64,000 bases of DNA, taken from Mesostigma viride (taxonomy: Eukaryota; Streptophyta; Mesostigmatophyceae; Mesostigmatales; Mesostigmataceae). A program made the translations under genes and the position numbers. Numbering within the stretch: position 1 is the stretch's first letter; each line of letters opens with the position of its first letter. Under the pieces are notes generated by a model. The model was not told the DNA's origin. It made no database searches and was given only the letters and a program-made list of their open reading frames with translations. The stretch covers positions 2,539,648 through 2,603,647 of the forward strand of contig RPFO01000167.1 of the NCBI GenBank assembly GCA_009746045.1, in the 5' to 3' direction. Of the stretch, positions 1 through 10,689 are shown in pieces.

Positions 1-725
1 TCCCTTTAGAGGGATTGACGCTTATACCTTTAGGGGAGCGAGCGCCCAAGCAGGATGCTTTAGTCCTTCCCGGGAGTGTATGTTCAGTTGGTTTTGTAGT
101 TGATCCAGAGTATGCACCTGAGATAGCCATCGTGCACTGTAAATTGCCGTGGCAAATGGTAAAGGAAACGTGTAGTGCAGCCCAGCATGTATTATCCCGT
201 GCTGCAGGTGCTCAGCTGAGAACCACAGACGTGTATGCTGATATGAACCTGCAGCGCAAGGTGACACTGTGTGTTAAGCGAAGAGACATGACAACACGAG
301 GTCGTTCACAAGGTAATCGCACTGCACCCATAGATCCACAAGCAACCACTGCACGCATGGCTGCGGAGCCACAAGCAACCACTGCACCTAATCGCTCACG
401 TGGCAAGCGCACTGTTGGCACATTGGTAGAACCACAAGCAACCACTGCACCAAGCCGCTCGCGTGGCAAGCGCACTGCGGACACATTGGTAGAAACACAC
501 ACAGCCGCTGCACCAAACCGCTCGCGTGGCAAGAGCATTGCTGGCAAGTCCATGGCAGCGGCTAGTGGCAGCGCATCAAGCCCTGATGACATTGCTAGTG
601 ATTTGTCGCTGAGCAGCGACGGTGAGGCATGCATTCCCACACAAAGGAGAAGTGAGAGGCAACGTGTGGTAGTAAATTATGCGGACTCTGACAGTGCTGC
701 ATACACTGATGAGGAGTGGGATTGA
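1..725 (+). CDS. Hypothetical protein, 3' part (5' end outside window)
   Basis: The reading frame is open from the left edge to a TGA at 723-725, so only the C-terminal ~240 residues are seen. The only apparent start near the edge is a TTG, so the true start is probably further left. The first ~90 residues look globular. The middle is a basic, low-complexity tail built from about four imperfect copies of a ~20-residue unit containing PQATTAP, RSRGKRT and LVE. The end is serine-rich and acidic, finishing SAAYTDEEWD. Repeated basic motifs followed by an acidic tail suggest a nucleic-acid-binding tail, but this is inference; no family is recognised. It could be a host gene or the end of a large transposon ORF. 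Confidence 0.5.
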   Translation, partial: PLEGLTLIPLGERAPKQDALVLPGSVCSVGFVVDPEYAPEIAIVHCKLPWQMVKETCSAAQHVLSRAAGAQLRTTDVYADMNLQRKVTLCVKRRDMTTRGRSQGNRTAPIDPQATTARMAAEPQATTAPNRSRGKRTVGTLVEPQATTAPSRSRGKRTADTLVETHTAAAPNRSRGKSIAGKSMAAASGSASSPDDIASDLSLSSDGEACIPTQRRSERQRVVVNYADSDSAAYTDEEWD

Positions 726-889
726 TTATATTCCTAATATAATGTAATGATGGATTGATGTAACTTGTTGTGTGCTTGTCACACTTATATTTATTTATTT
801 CCAATGAACATGTGTGTCAACTGCATCATTTCTGCATCCACATATATTGCATAAGTGTCCTGTCTTCATGCACTTGAGAGTTCTCAAGT

Positions 890-1290
890 GTCATGCTCAG
901 TGTCCTGATTTTCCTGTTTTTTTGTGCCATGCTAAGTGTCCTGATTTTCCTGATTTTTTGTGCTGTTAAGTGTCCTGATTTTCCTGATTTTTTCTGATTC
1001 AGCGGGTTTTCTCAGGATCTCAGGATTTCTCAGGATTTTTTTACGAATCTCAGTGTTTCTCAGTGTTTCGCGAGACGCATCTCAGGCACTTCTCAAGATT
1101 CTCAAGAGGAAGTCCTGATATAATATCAGGAATCCTGAGAAAAGTCTCAGGGTTTCTCAGGATTTCTCCTGAAATCCCAAGAAAAAATCAGGAAATCTCA
1201 GGAAATCCTGAGAAAATCTCAGGAATCCTGAGAAAAATCTCAGGAAATCTCAGGATCCTGAGAAAAATCTCAGAACCCGACTTCCTAGTG
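890..1290. repeat. Degenerate tandem/palindromic CTCAGG-rich repeat
   Basis: Three copies of a ~28-bp unit around GTGTCCTGATTTTCCTGA (about 899-1000) pass into ~280 bp of units made of CTCAGGA and TCCTGAG, which are reverse complements of each other. The stretch is therefore full of small inverted repeats. No coding potential is recognised. Confidence 0.7.
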
Positions 1291-1770
1291 TTCCCTGGCA
1301 AATACAATCACGTTCCGCGCATTAAAGTCATCGTGTCCACGCTCATGCATTATATGGAAGTAAGCATGACATCATGAAGGGCACCGTCACGAGCATCACC
1401 CGGTAAATGTCCTGCAGGGTGGTACCAAATAGGTTGAAAACAGTTGAATACGTAGGGAATCAATGTCAGCCACATATTGGCCCGTAAAAGGGACCCAAAT
1501 CAACTTATTATCTTGAGTCGGCATCAAAAGTGTCCTAAATTTCGCAATTTGTCCTAATCCAGCGCAACAACTCATGCAATGTACTACCAAACATGTGCAG
1601 TCGTAATGTTACTTTTACTTACGGCTAGTAAAATTACTACCTATCACCCTACGTCGTAATGATTACGGCATTGGATCTCACGCCTCGGATCTAGGTAGTA
1701 AGATAAGACCGAGTCGTAATTTACGCCTCGGATGCTTTTTACCACCCTCGGACGAAAAGTATAGTGATGC
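1291..1770. other. Gene-free spacer
   Basis: AT-balanced sequence with short open frames only and no recognised domain. Several copies of a CGCCTCGGAT-like word occur just before the (ATGG)n array (about 1680-1735). Confidence 0.5.
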
Positions 1771-3058
1771 ATGGATGGATGGATGGATGGATGGATGGAT
1801 GGATGGATGGATGGATGGATGGATGGATGGATGGATGGATGGATGGATGGATGGATGGATGGATGGATGGATGGATGGATGGATGGATGGATGGATGGAT
1901 GGATGGATGGATGGATGGATGGATGGATGGATGGATGGATGGATGGATGGATGGATGGATGGATGGATGGATGGATGGATGGATGGATGGATGGATGGAT
2001 GGATGGATGGATGGATGGATGGATGGATGGATGGATGGATGGATGGATGGATGGATGGATGGATGGATGGATGGATGGATGGATGGATGGATGGATGGAT
2101 GGATGGATGGATGGATGGATGGATGGATGGATGGATGGATGGATGGATGGATGGATGGATGGATGGATGGATGGATGGATGGATGGATGGATGGATGGAT
2201 GGATGGATGGATGGATGGATGGATGGATGGATGGATGGATGGATGGATGGATGGATGGATGGATGGATGGATGGATGGATGGATGGATGGATGGATGGAT
2301 GGATGGATGGATGGATGGATGGATGGATGGATGGATGGATGGATGGATGGATGGATGGATGGATGGATGGATGGATGGATGGATGGATGGATGGATGGAT
2401 GGATGGATGGATGGATGGATGGATGGATGGATGGATGGATGGATGGATGGATGGATGGATGGATGGATGGATGGATGGATGGATGGATGGATGGATGGAT
2501 GGATGGATGGATGGATGGATGGATGGATGGATGGATGGATGGATGGATGGATGGATGGATGGATGGATGGATGGATGGATGGATGGATGGATGGATGGAT
2601 GGATGGATGGATGGATGGATGGATGGATGGATGGATGGATGGATGGATGGATGGATGGATGGATGGATGGATGGATGGATGGATGGATGGATGGATGGAT
2701 GGATGGATGGATGGATGGATGGATGGATGGATGGATGGATGGATGGATGGATGGATGGATGGATGGATGGATGGATGGATGGATGGATGGATGGATGGAT
2801 GGATGGATGGATGGATGGATGGATGGATGGATGGATGGATGGATGGATGGATGGATGGATGGATGGATGGATGGATGGATGGATGGATGGATGGATGGAT
2901 GGATGGATGGATGGATGGATGGATGGATGGATGGATGGATGGATGGATGGATGGATGGATGGATGGATGGATGGATGGATGGATGGATGGATGGATGGAT
3001 GGATGGATGGATGGATGGATGGATGGATGGATGGATGGATGGATGGATGGATGGATGG
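1771..3058. repeat. (ATGG)n microsatellite, left half
   Basis: About 322 perfect tandem copies of ATGG with no visible interruption over 1,288 bp. It ends exactly at the left LTR of the Copia-like element and continues on the other side at 9258, so the two blocks are one array split by the insertion. Long open frames on both strands are by-products of the 4-bp period. Confidence 0.98.
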
Positions 3059-3512
3059 AGTTATGCTGGAACAAGTCTTGATGCTTTGTAATTGTAGACA
3101 CACACATATGTTCTTTGCTTTCGTATTCAACTTCGTTAATGACTTTACGCACAGCAATTGAATATATTGCGTTCGCTTTCACTCTCGTCAACGCGCAATT
3201 GATTGCGTCAACGAATCCACGTCAATGACTTACGGGGAATAGATCCTTCTAGAAACACTTGCAGCAACCAACTATTTGGTACTGCAGATACTTGGCGCAT
3301 ACAAAGACTTTGCGCTAGATACGATTGTACGGCGTAGGTTATTCTGACGTCGCACCAGAAGCAGCACAACTACCAAGGACATATTCCGATCCTTAGCAGC
3401 TGACTGGCTTCTACTACTGTACTGTTATGCGGATGCCAATACTAATTCTTTCAACGCTGTACTAATCTGTATTATAGTGGCATCCATTGCATATGAGCCA
3501 CCTGGCTCAACT
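3059..3512 (-). repeat. 3' LTR of Copia-like element
   Basis: 454 bp, identical to 8806-9257 except for one extra C and one extra T near its left end. A purine-rich candidate polypurine tract (minus-strand GAAAAGTGGGCTGGAG) lies next to it at 3513-3528. Confidence 0.95.
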
Positions 3513-3769
3513 CCAGCCCACTTTTCAAGTGTGAAATAAGACCGGCAAATGTGATGTATTGAGAGGTGTTTAAACCCCTATCGGCCGCATCAATTGACGG
3601 GCTTATTTTCACATCTAGTGAAGCTGCTTTCCTGAACTGGACTTCGGCACGCTTCTGGAATGCAAAACCTTAGTCCAGGAGGAGACGGCCAAACCGTTGA
3701 TAGGGAAAACCTCAAGGGATAAAAACCTATCCGCAGGGGCATTAGGCAAGGCCCACGGCTGGTCGTGAC
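3513..3769 (-). other. 3' untranslated internal region of Copia-like element
   Basis: Sequence between the pol stop codon and the 3' LTR. No ORF; holds the candidate polypurine tract at its LTR-proximal end. Confidence 0.7.
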
Positions 3770-6474
3770 TTAGCCCATGTTAAGGGGACCACGCCCACTC
3801 ATGAGCTCCCTAAGCAGACCATAGGCTGCCACAGCCTTGGTAAAGGTTTTGCTCAGGGCATCAGCAACATTGAGTCGACCCTCGATGTGCTGGGTTTTGA
3901 CGCCTTGGCTCAGTTCCTTGGCTACGATGTAGTCTAAGTCAGGGCTGGCAGCACTGTCCTTGTTCATGAAGCTGACCACATGCAAGTTATCACATAGGAC
4001 AGTGATAGAAGACTGCAGAGCAGTTGTGGCTTGAAGAATCCAATGAAGGAGTTCGCGAACATACATTGATGTGCGAACAGCCTCAGCATAGGCCCTGCAT
4101 TCTGCAGTATCAATGCCCTCAAAGACTCTTCTCTGCAGATAGCTATACCAGGCCACCACAGAGGGAACACCTGCAGCATTAGCGACGGTCACGACCCCAG
4201 CAGCCCTCGCCCTGAGTTTGTCAATCTTGCGAGATTCTTGGCTGCTATCAGAGTATGTGATAATTTGAATGGGTTTTTCCCAGTCAATGCCTGATAATAC
4301 AAGTGGAGGTGAGTTCTCAATGTATTTTATCAGATTCTTAACCCCCATCTTTATTAAAATGTCATCAGGCATTCGAGCAATGACCGCCAAGTCAGGACTT
4401 ATGGTAACTGCCATCCAGCCCAGCTTTCCCCGTAACTTGGGGCAATCATTGGGCGTAAGGCGTCCCAACTCTTTAAGGCTGTTAAGAAGGTTATCCTTAT
4501 AAGCCTTAGAAAGTTGCATCTTAAGATGCCATCCTGTCTCGTTCTTGAACAGGGTTAGATCCATGCCACAGTAGGGTACAGATTGCCGAAATGTTAGATC
4601 TATTCTTTTTCCAACGGGGAAGGTTGCGTTAGCTTGGGCATGAATATTGTGAACCCAGTCTGCCTCTCCCATATGGAAGGTATCATCCCCATGTAGCATT
4701 AGCACTGCAGGATTTCCTTTAGCCTTTCTTACGAACAGGCTAGGACATAATGTACTCACAGTGAAGCCCAATCCTGTCAGGAATGGCTCCAATGTCTTCC
4801 TCCAGATAGCTGGACTACTGGTCAGACCTTCTACCCCTTTTAGGATCTTCATATACTTGGCATGAACTTCGGGGAGCCAGAACTTTGGCGTCCTTACGAA
4901 GAGGGGTCTGTGGCCTTTCCAGAGATTCTCAGCCACCTTCTGACTGCTGTGCAGAAACGCTCTGGTAAAGTCCATTACTGCAGCCAGGTATGCTAGGCCC
5001 TTGTTCAAGGCACCCAGTAAAATACAGAGTACCAGCCTAAATGCTATGTGCGACAGACCTGGGGTATATAACTCTTCCTTGGTCATGTCACTCGTTCCAT
5101 GAAATTGGTTCAAGACTGGTCTCACATGAGGGATCGGCTTTTCATCTTTCACCTGTTTCTTCTTCAAGGTGAGTTTGAGGCGAAGCATTTGTGCATCTGG
5201 AGGCATTTCATTAGTGGGCTCAAAGCAGTTAAGCTCGAACCATTCGTCCAAGCTTTTATTCATGGCTGATCTCCACCCTTCCAATCCTTCATAAGTAGAG
5301 CACTCCTCACAGAGTTGCGGCCACTTCACTTGACTTTTGTTTGCCAAACTATGGAAACTCAAGCCAAGCGAAGACGGGTCCAAAGCAGTAGGAGTAATAA
5401 GCTCCTTGGCAGGGGGAACCTTAGCCCACTTACTTCCTGCTATTGATGCCACCTTAGGGGTTGAGCTCCACATAGCATCCGCCACACGCGCCAATGGCAA
5501 TTGGCAGGTAAAGTTATTGAGGGGAATTGGGTTACATCCCTCCCGACGGAGCTCCTTCCCTTCATACAAACTGACACCCTTTTGCAGGAGAAACGGCTGA
5601 CCAATAATGATTGGTCCATCATATCCCTCTATTACGCAAATAGGAGTTAAGGTACCAAGTAGAGGGACATGGATTTCACCTATCACGGGGTAGGCAACTT
5701 TCCCATTAAAATCTTGTATACGTTTCCATTTACTGGGAAGGATAGTATAACCCTCTATATCTTCGGGACTGATAATGGATACCTCTGCCTGGCTGTCCAC
5801 TGCGAACCCGTTGATAAGAAGGATATCTTCCTTAGGGACATTTAACAATGCCACCTTAGGGCGCTGCAAATACTTAACAACATTAGACAGAGAGAATTTC
5901 TGCCTCTTGGATGGCTGCAGTCCACCCAATGGGCCATGTTCTGGGGCAGAACCATTGATGGCTCCTTCCTGATTGCAATAAGGAGGAGTTGCAATCGGGC
6001 ATTCACACTTGGCTGAATTCTTAGCCAACTGTGGCTCACCAGGGGTTAAATCCATAACCTTCCTCTTAAGAGATACAGCCTCACTTAGCTTTGCCTCTTC
6101 ACCTATTGTGGCCCCCGCAGGGAGTGCAATGCCACACCCCGGCTCTACAAAACTCCCTCCATGAGATGCAGTCATAGGGCAGGACAAAGCAACCCTCATC
6201 TGTTCGTCATCCCGTTGTACACCGGTCAGATCAGATTCAGATGGTCCCCCCTGCATTGCCTCTTGCCATGTGGGTAGCAGACCGCCGAGTTGGGTTTGGC
6301 TTGGCTTCGCTTGGTTTACCTCTTGACGTACTGATGGGACGACCAGTTCTTCATTGCCCGGATTGTTCTTATTATTTGGGCCCAACACATCTACATCGGG
6401 CAAGACTGGTTTGATCCTGTGCCAAGATACGTGGTAGACCCTTCCATCACGTTCCACATCAGCAGTTTTCTGGT
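3770..6474 (-). CDS. Pol, C-terminal part: integrase tail, protease-like segment, RT, RNase H
   Basis: About 895 residues ending at 3770. In order: an integrase C-terminal tail (VYHVSWHRIK); a ~100-residue segment resembling a retroviral aspartic protease (FAVDSQAEVSIIS in place of the usual D-S/T-G-A box, coding near 5783-5808, then GPIIIGQPFL about 70 residues on); a Copia-type reverse transcriptase; and RNase H with YSDSS, TAECRAYAEAV, CDN and the terminal VADALSK motif. The RT catalytic box reads HGDD (about 4684-4695) where YVDD is usual, so the aspartates are kept. It is joined to the upstream integrase frame by a single-base shift near 6495-6515, where the alternative frame continues as KWEGPAVIKD. 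The RT and RNase H calls are secure; the protease call is tentative. Confidence 0.9.
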
Positions 6475-7661
6475 CTACCTGGAGGTCCTTAATAACAGCA
6501 GGGCCTTCCCATTTCCCCTCTTGAGAGGAGGTCCCTCCTTATAGACCCATACAGCCTGACCTTGGTTAAAATTCATGGAACCCCGATATCTATCTTTTCT
6601 CTTCAGCCTGAGATGCTCATCATTTAAATATTGATTCCAGGCTTTCATCGTGGATTCAGGGTACAAAGAATAATTCAGGCCCTTAGGAGTCACCCATAGA
6701 TCAGTAAATGGGATCCTCAACACTCTGCCCTCATTTAAAGTTGATTCAAGGGCCCTACAAGCAGCCGTCCTATCCAGGTAATTAGTTTTGAGCAACCCCG
6801 GGTAGTCACCGGATGCCTGTAACTTCTTGACTTCACTGGCCATTTTATTGATCTTCCCTTGAGCCTCATGATCCTCTCGGCCCACGAACACAAGGAACTC
6901 CAATCCAGAAGATCCGGCCACCTGCTGAAGGGGCCTGAATTGAAGGTCAGTTTGCACGTGGGTAATCACAGGAAAATGTGCTAGCACTAACTGCATAGCC
7001 ACATATAAGTGTTCTTTATGCATGGAGACCATAGGCTCTAAGGCCTTATATCTAGACCACTCATCCACTGCCATGATATACGGCAAGTGCTTCCATCCTG
7101 AGAAGAAGAGGATATCCACTTGTATATGTCCTCTCTCCACAGGTGGGGTTTTCGTGTGATAACGAGGTGGTCTATTGGCCAGCTGGGTACATCCACACTT
7201 GGCCATAACTTGCCTCAATGCACTTACCAACCCCTTGCTTCTCAACTTAGCACACAGGGGCAAGGCATTAGACCCATGGCCACAAATAACATGCAATTTC
7301 TTGGCCAACTCAGTGTGGGAAATGTCAATCCCTTCAGCCTGACAATCAGCCAGGACTGGAAAATTATTTATTTTGTTATTATTGCATTCAGGCAAGCAGT
7401 ATTGATCATCAGCTGTTGCAGCACCAGCTGGTTCATTCACCTCAGCCAGTATTCCCTTGGTTGAGTCATCATCATCGTGACAGAGTACAGCATAAGGGTT
7501 CCCATGTGCCCAAGAACATTGCTTGTCTGAGATCAGTTCAGGCTGTGATACATATGGGGTCCCGTCCCCATGGGGCCCCCCTTGGACCTCGTCCGCATTT
7601 GTAACATCTTCCTGTGCAAGCCCGGTGCAAGGCACAGTCACATCAGGACTTGACAGGGCAT
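6475..7661 (-). CDS. Pol, N-terminal part: integrase
   Basis: Begins directly after gag in the -1 frame. The first ~120 residues are acidic and unrecognised. A zinc-binding-like stretch (LHVICGH, then KCGC) is followed by an integrase core with acidic residues in HIQVDIL, HVQTDLQ and a downstream glutamate in HEAQGKINKM, matching D-D-E spacing. The C-terminal part (DRYRGSMNFNQGQAVWVYKEGP) is typical of integrase before its small tail. No protease motif was found between gag and this domain, which is where Copia elements normally have it. The frame ends at 6475 through a one-base indel; the natural continuation is in the neighbouring frame. Confidence 0.85.
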
Positions 7662-8746
7662 CTAATTTTTCTGCTCATCCTTGGGGCTGGGATTCTTGTG
7701 GCTGGGGCACTTCTTGGAGAGATGCCCAAGACGACCACACTTCCAGCAGGCCCGCCCTTGAGGAGCAGGTGGGCGACCCGCCGGGTTGTTGGAAACTGGA
7801 TGAATGATCCTCTTCTTGAATCTGCACACGTCCTCCATATGACCGGGCTTTCCACAGTAGTTGCAGCCAGCTTGCTTCTGTCTTGACCTGCACACAGCTG
7901 CTGCATGGCCAGACTTGCCGCAAAAAGTGCACACAGCCAGCTGCGACCCTTGAGCAGGAACGGACAAGCGACCCAGCAACGTGTGCATACGGTTGACCTC
8001 GGCTGCCAAAGACTGCATGTTAGCAGGGGACTCACTCACCTTGCTTACCTTTGCAGTTCTGGCAGTCAGATCGGCCAGCTTCGATCCGCTCAACAGCGTC
8101 TCCAAGCGACGACGACCCTCGACCAGGTCAGCCAAGCAACCGCTCAACTGGGACATGACGCACGTCCGCTCCTCCGGGCTAAAATCCGCCGCCCGGACCC
8201 ATTGAATAAGCTGGACTGCCGGATCCCACGGAATTATACTCTCGTCCAGCATATCGCAGTACTCCCGGAAGTTCTCCAAGCGATCACACCCCGGAGGGCA
8301 CATCCAGCCGACGAAATTACCGAGGTGCTCCATCAGTAAATCCTCCTGCTTCGGCTGGAAAAGACGAATTACCTCCTTCAGAAACCAATCGAGGGGCGCC
8401 TTGTTGTTTGCTCCCCTCTCGAGCAGCTTGAAAAACCTCAGGTTTGCTGACGAGTCGTACAAACGCGTGGACCGAAGAAATTCCAGCGGCTTCTCTATCT
8501 TCAACTCCTCCATCAGCTCCACCAGGGCCACCATCTTATGTACAAAAGCCTGCCGCTCGTTCAGCGAGGGGCGTCTAGAAATAGGAGCTGGTATGTTGCC
8601 TCGCAAGTCGTGCATCGCCTTGAGATTTGATATCTTTTCCGCCCGCTTTTTTCTGGCCCTTCCTCATCACTGTCCGAAGGCCGGTGGTGTCTACGCTTTT
8701 CGTCACCACTGTCAGCAGGGCTAGAAGAGCGACGATCAGACTCCAT
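7662..8746 (-). CDS. Gag (capsid/nucleocapsid) with three CCHC zinc knuckles
   Basis: The main frame 8615-7662 encodes a helical capsid-like region (EFLRSTRLYDSSANLRFF onward) and three perfect C-x2-C-x4-H-x4-C knuckles: CTFCGKSGHAAAVC, CNYCGKPGHMEDVC and CWKCGRLGHLSKKC, which bind the element's RNA. The likely start is the ATG at 8746, giving a charged serine-rich N-terminus (MESDRRSSSPADSG). That part is in another frame and joins the main frame only if the A6 run near 8650 had one more A, so a one-base deletion or slippage is likely. The stop codon TAG directly follows an A5 run (CAGAAAAATTAG), where pol opens in the -1 frame. Confidence 0.88.
7664..7680 (-). promoter_or_regulatory. Candidate -1 frameshift site between gag and pol
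   Basis: The pol frame is closed by a TGA only ~15 nt upstream and gag is closed by TAG, so a ribosome must move -1 inside the short window holding the A5 run. This is the expected layout for programmed -1 frameshifting, but the heptamer is not a canonical X-XXY-YYZ, so it remains a candidate. Confidence 0.45.
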
Positions 8747-8805
8747 TGAAAAAATTGAAAAGTAGGCGATGTTATGTCGATGGTGTAAACACAAATCTCA
8801 ATACA

Positions 8806-9257
8806 AGTTATGCTGGAACAAGTTTGATGCTTTGTAATTGAGACACACACATATGTTCTTTGCTTTCGTATTCAACTTCGTTAATGACTTTACGCACAGC
8901 AATTGAATATATTGCGTTCGCTTTCACTCTCGTCAACGCGCAATTGATTGCGTCAACGAATCCACGTCAATGACTTACGGGGAATAGATCCTTCTAGAAA
9001 CACTTGCAGCAACCAACTATTTGGTACTGCAGATACTTGGCGCATACAAAGACTTTGCGCTAGATACGATTGTACGGCGTAGGTTATTCTGACGTCGCAC
9101 CAGAAGCAGCACAACTACCAAGGACATATTCCGATCCTTAGCAGCTGACTGGCTTCTACTACTGTACTGTTATGCGGATGCCAATACTAATTCTTTCAAC
9201 GCTGTACTAATCTGTATTATAGTGGCATCCATTGCATATGAGCCACCTGGCTCAACT
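8806..9257 (-). repeat. 5' LTR of Copia-like element
   Basis: 452 bp copy of the LTR, identical to 3059-3512 apart from two one-base deletions. The sequence just inside it (minus strand TGTATTGAGATTTGTG) would be the primer-binding site; it does not start TGG and no tRNA match is recognised. Confidence 0.95.
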
Positions 9258-9874
9258 GATGGATGGATGGATGGATGGATGGATGGATGGATGGATGGAT
9301 GGATGGATGGATGGATGGATGGATGGATGGATGGATGGATGGATGGATGGATGGATGGATGGATGGATGGATGGATGGATGGATGGATGGATGGATGGAT
9401 GGATGGACATGGATGGATGGATGGATGGATGGATGGATGGATGGATGGATGGATGGATGGATGGATGGATGGATGGATGGATGGATGGATGGATGGATGG
9501 ATGGATGGATGGATATGGATGGATGGATGGATGGATGGATGGATGGATGGATGGATGGATGGATGGATGGATGGATGGATGGATGGATGGATGGATGGAT
9601 GGATGGATGGATGGATGGATGGATGGATGGATGGATGGATGGATGGATGGATGGATGGATGGATGGATGGATGGATGGATGGATGGATGGATGGATGGAT
9701 GGATGGATGGATGGATGGATGGATGGATGGATGGATGGATGGATGGATGGATGGATGGATGGATGGATGGATGGATGGATGGATGGATGGATGGATGGAT
9801 GGATGGATGAATGGATGGATGGATGGATGGATGGATGGATGGATGGATGGATGGATGGATGGATGGATGGATGG
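9258..9874. repeat. (ATGG)n microsatellite, right half
   Basis: About 154 copies of ATGG with three interruptions (near 9405-9411, 9513 and 9808). It is the continuation of 1771-3058 across the retrotransposon. The left half has no interruptions. Confidence 0.97.
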
Positions 9875-9879
9875 GTGCA

Positions 9880-10505
9880 CGCAATCCTACCGGCGAGCAA
9901 GATGTCCTACGAATATGCTATCCTACGCTGCCTAATCTCGTCCGAAATGTGAGGCATACTACCCTGATACAAAGACTCTAACGACTGATGTGTGGAAAAC
10001 CCTACATTCAGGCAAAGTTGTCGAAGCATCCTGTAAACCGTGCCATCCAGCCGGGCGGTCAGCGTGTCCGTGAGCGTCCATGCCTCGGCGCCATAGGTGA
10101 GCACCATGAGGACCAGGACCTTGCCAGAGCATGCGCTTGCGGTGCTCGCCCAGAGCCTTCCGGCATGCACTCGGAGTGCCAGTAGGTTTTGAGCGAGCGG
10201 TGCATGCCTAGCCGGCCCCCTCCAGGCCGATGCGGATGCGGTCCACATCGTCGGCGCTGTCGGGGAGCATGCTCCCCATGCAGCAGTTTGAAGCGGTCAA
10301 GGAACGGGACCTTCGTCCCGTCGAGCAGCCGCGGCAGCGGCGGGCGAAGTTGGTAGCCCCAACCACCATCACCTCAGTTTTGACACTAATCTCCAACCCA
10401 TGCCAACCGCCCGCGCCTAGCTCCAACGGTGAAGCCCAGACAGTCCAGCCAGGTCTGAATGTGCTCGGGGCGCTCGATGAGGGTGGTATCATCCGAATAA
10501 ATCAG
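9880..10505 (-). pseudogene. Non-LTR (APE/RTE-like) reverse transcriptase fragment
   Basis: Read on the minus strand it encodes, with frame breaks, the RT catalytic box LIYSDDTTLIE (about 10470-10500), then LDGTKVPFLDRF, GSMLPDSADDVDR, LTYGAEAWTLTDTLTARLDGT and IRQRRIAYS. These are the hallmarks of the C-terminal half of LINE RTs. It is cut at its 3' side by the (ATGG)n array and at its 5' side near 10505. The same family occurs at 25290-26930 and, as 3' ends, at 24880 and 37836. Confidence 0.85.
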
Positions 10506-10689
10506 CGATCATCATGTACAGTATCATACGCGGTGTATAATGTATTATATGCTGATCGTACGCTACCTCTTGAAAACCCCCTTTTTGGCATGGCCCAAGT
10601 TTTGAGGGTTCTTCAACATTCTGAGCAACCAAGCATGGTCTGCTGGTGTTTTCGCCATACCTTTTGCCTATACATGATATATATAGCTG
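10506..10689. other. Short spacer between two LINE fragments
   Basis: AT-rich linker with no recognised feature; it joins two non-LTR fragments of opposite orientation. Confidence 0.5.

Larger units (their letters stand above)
3059..9257 (-). mobile_element. Copia-like LTR retrotransposon, near-intact, in (ATGG)n
   Basis: The element reads right to left: 5' LTR 8806-9257, gag, integrase, protease-like segment, reverse transcriptase, RNase H, 3' LTR 3059-3512. Both ends carry the short inverted terminus AGTT/AACT. GATGG flanks it on both sides (3054-3058 and 9258-9262), fitting a 5-bp target duplication, although the target array makes this non-unique. The two LTRs differ by only two single-base indels, so insertion is recent. 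The order integrase before RT is that of Copia (Pseudoviridae) rather than Gypsy. Single-base frame breaks in gag and pol suggest this copy is damaged, or uses recoding in gag-pol. Confidence 0.93.

Noticed and set aside
1764-3191. Long open frames of WMDG or SIHP repeats (also 9170-9952)
   Set aside because: Pure products of the (ATGG)n array, open in many frames on both strands.
6457-6475. Treating integrase and RT frames as two separate genes
   Set aside because: The integrase C-terminal tail continues in the RT frame across a one-base indel, so it is one broken pol.
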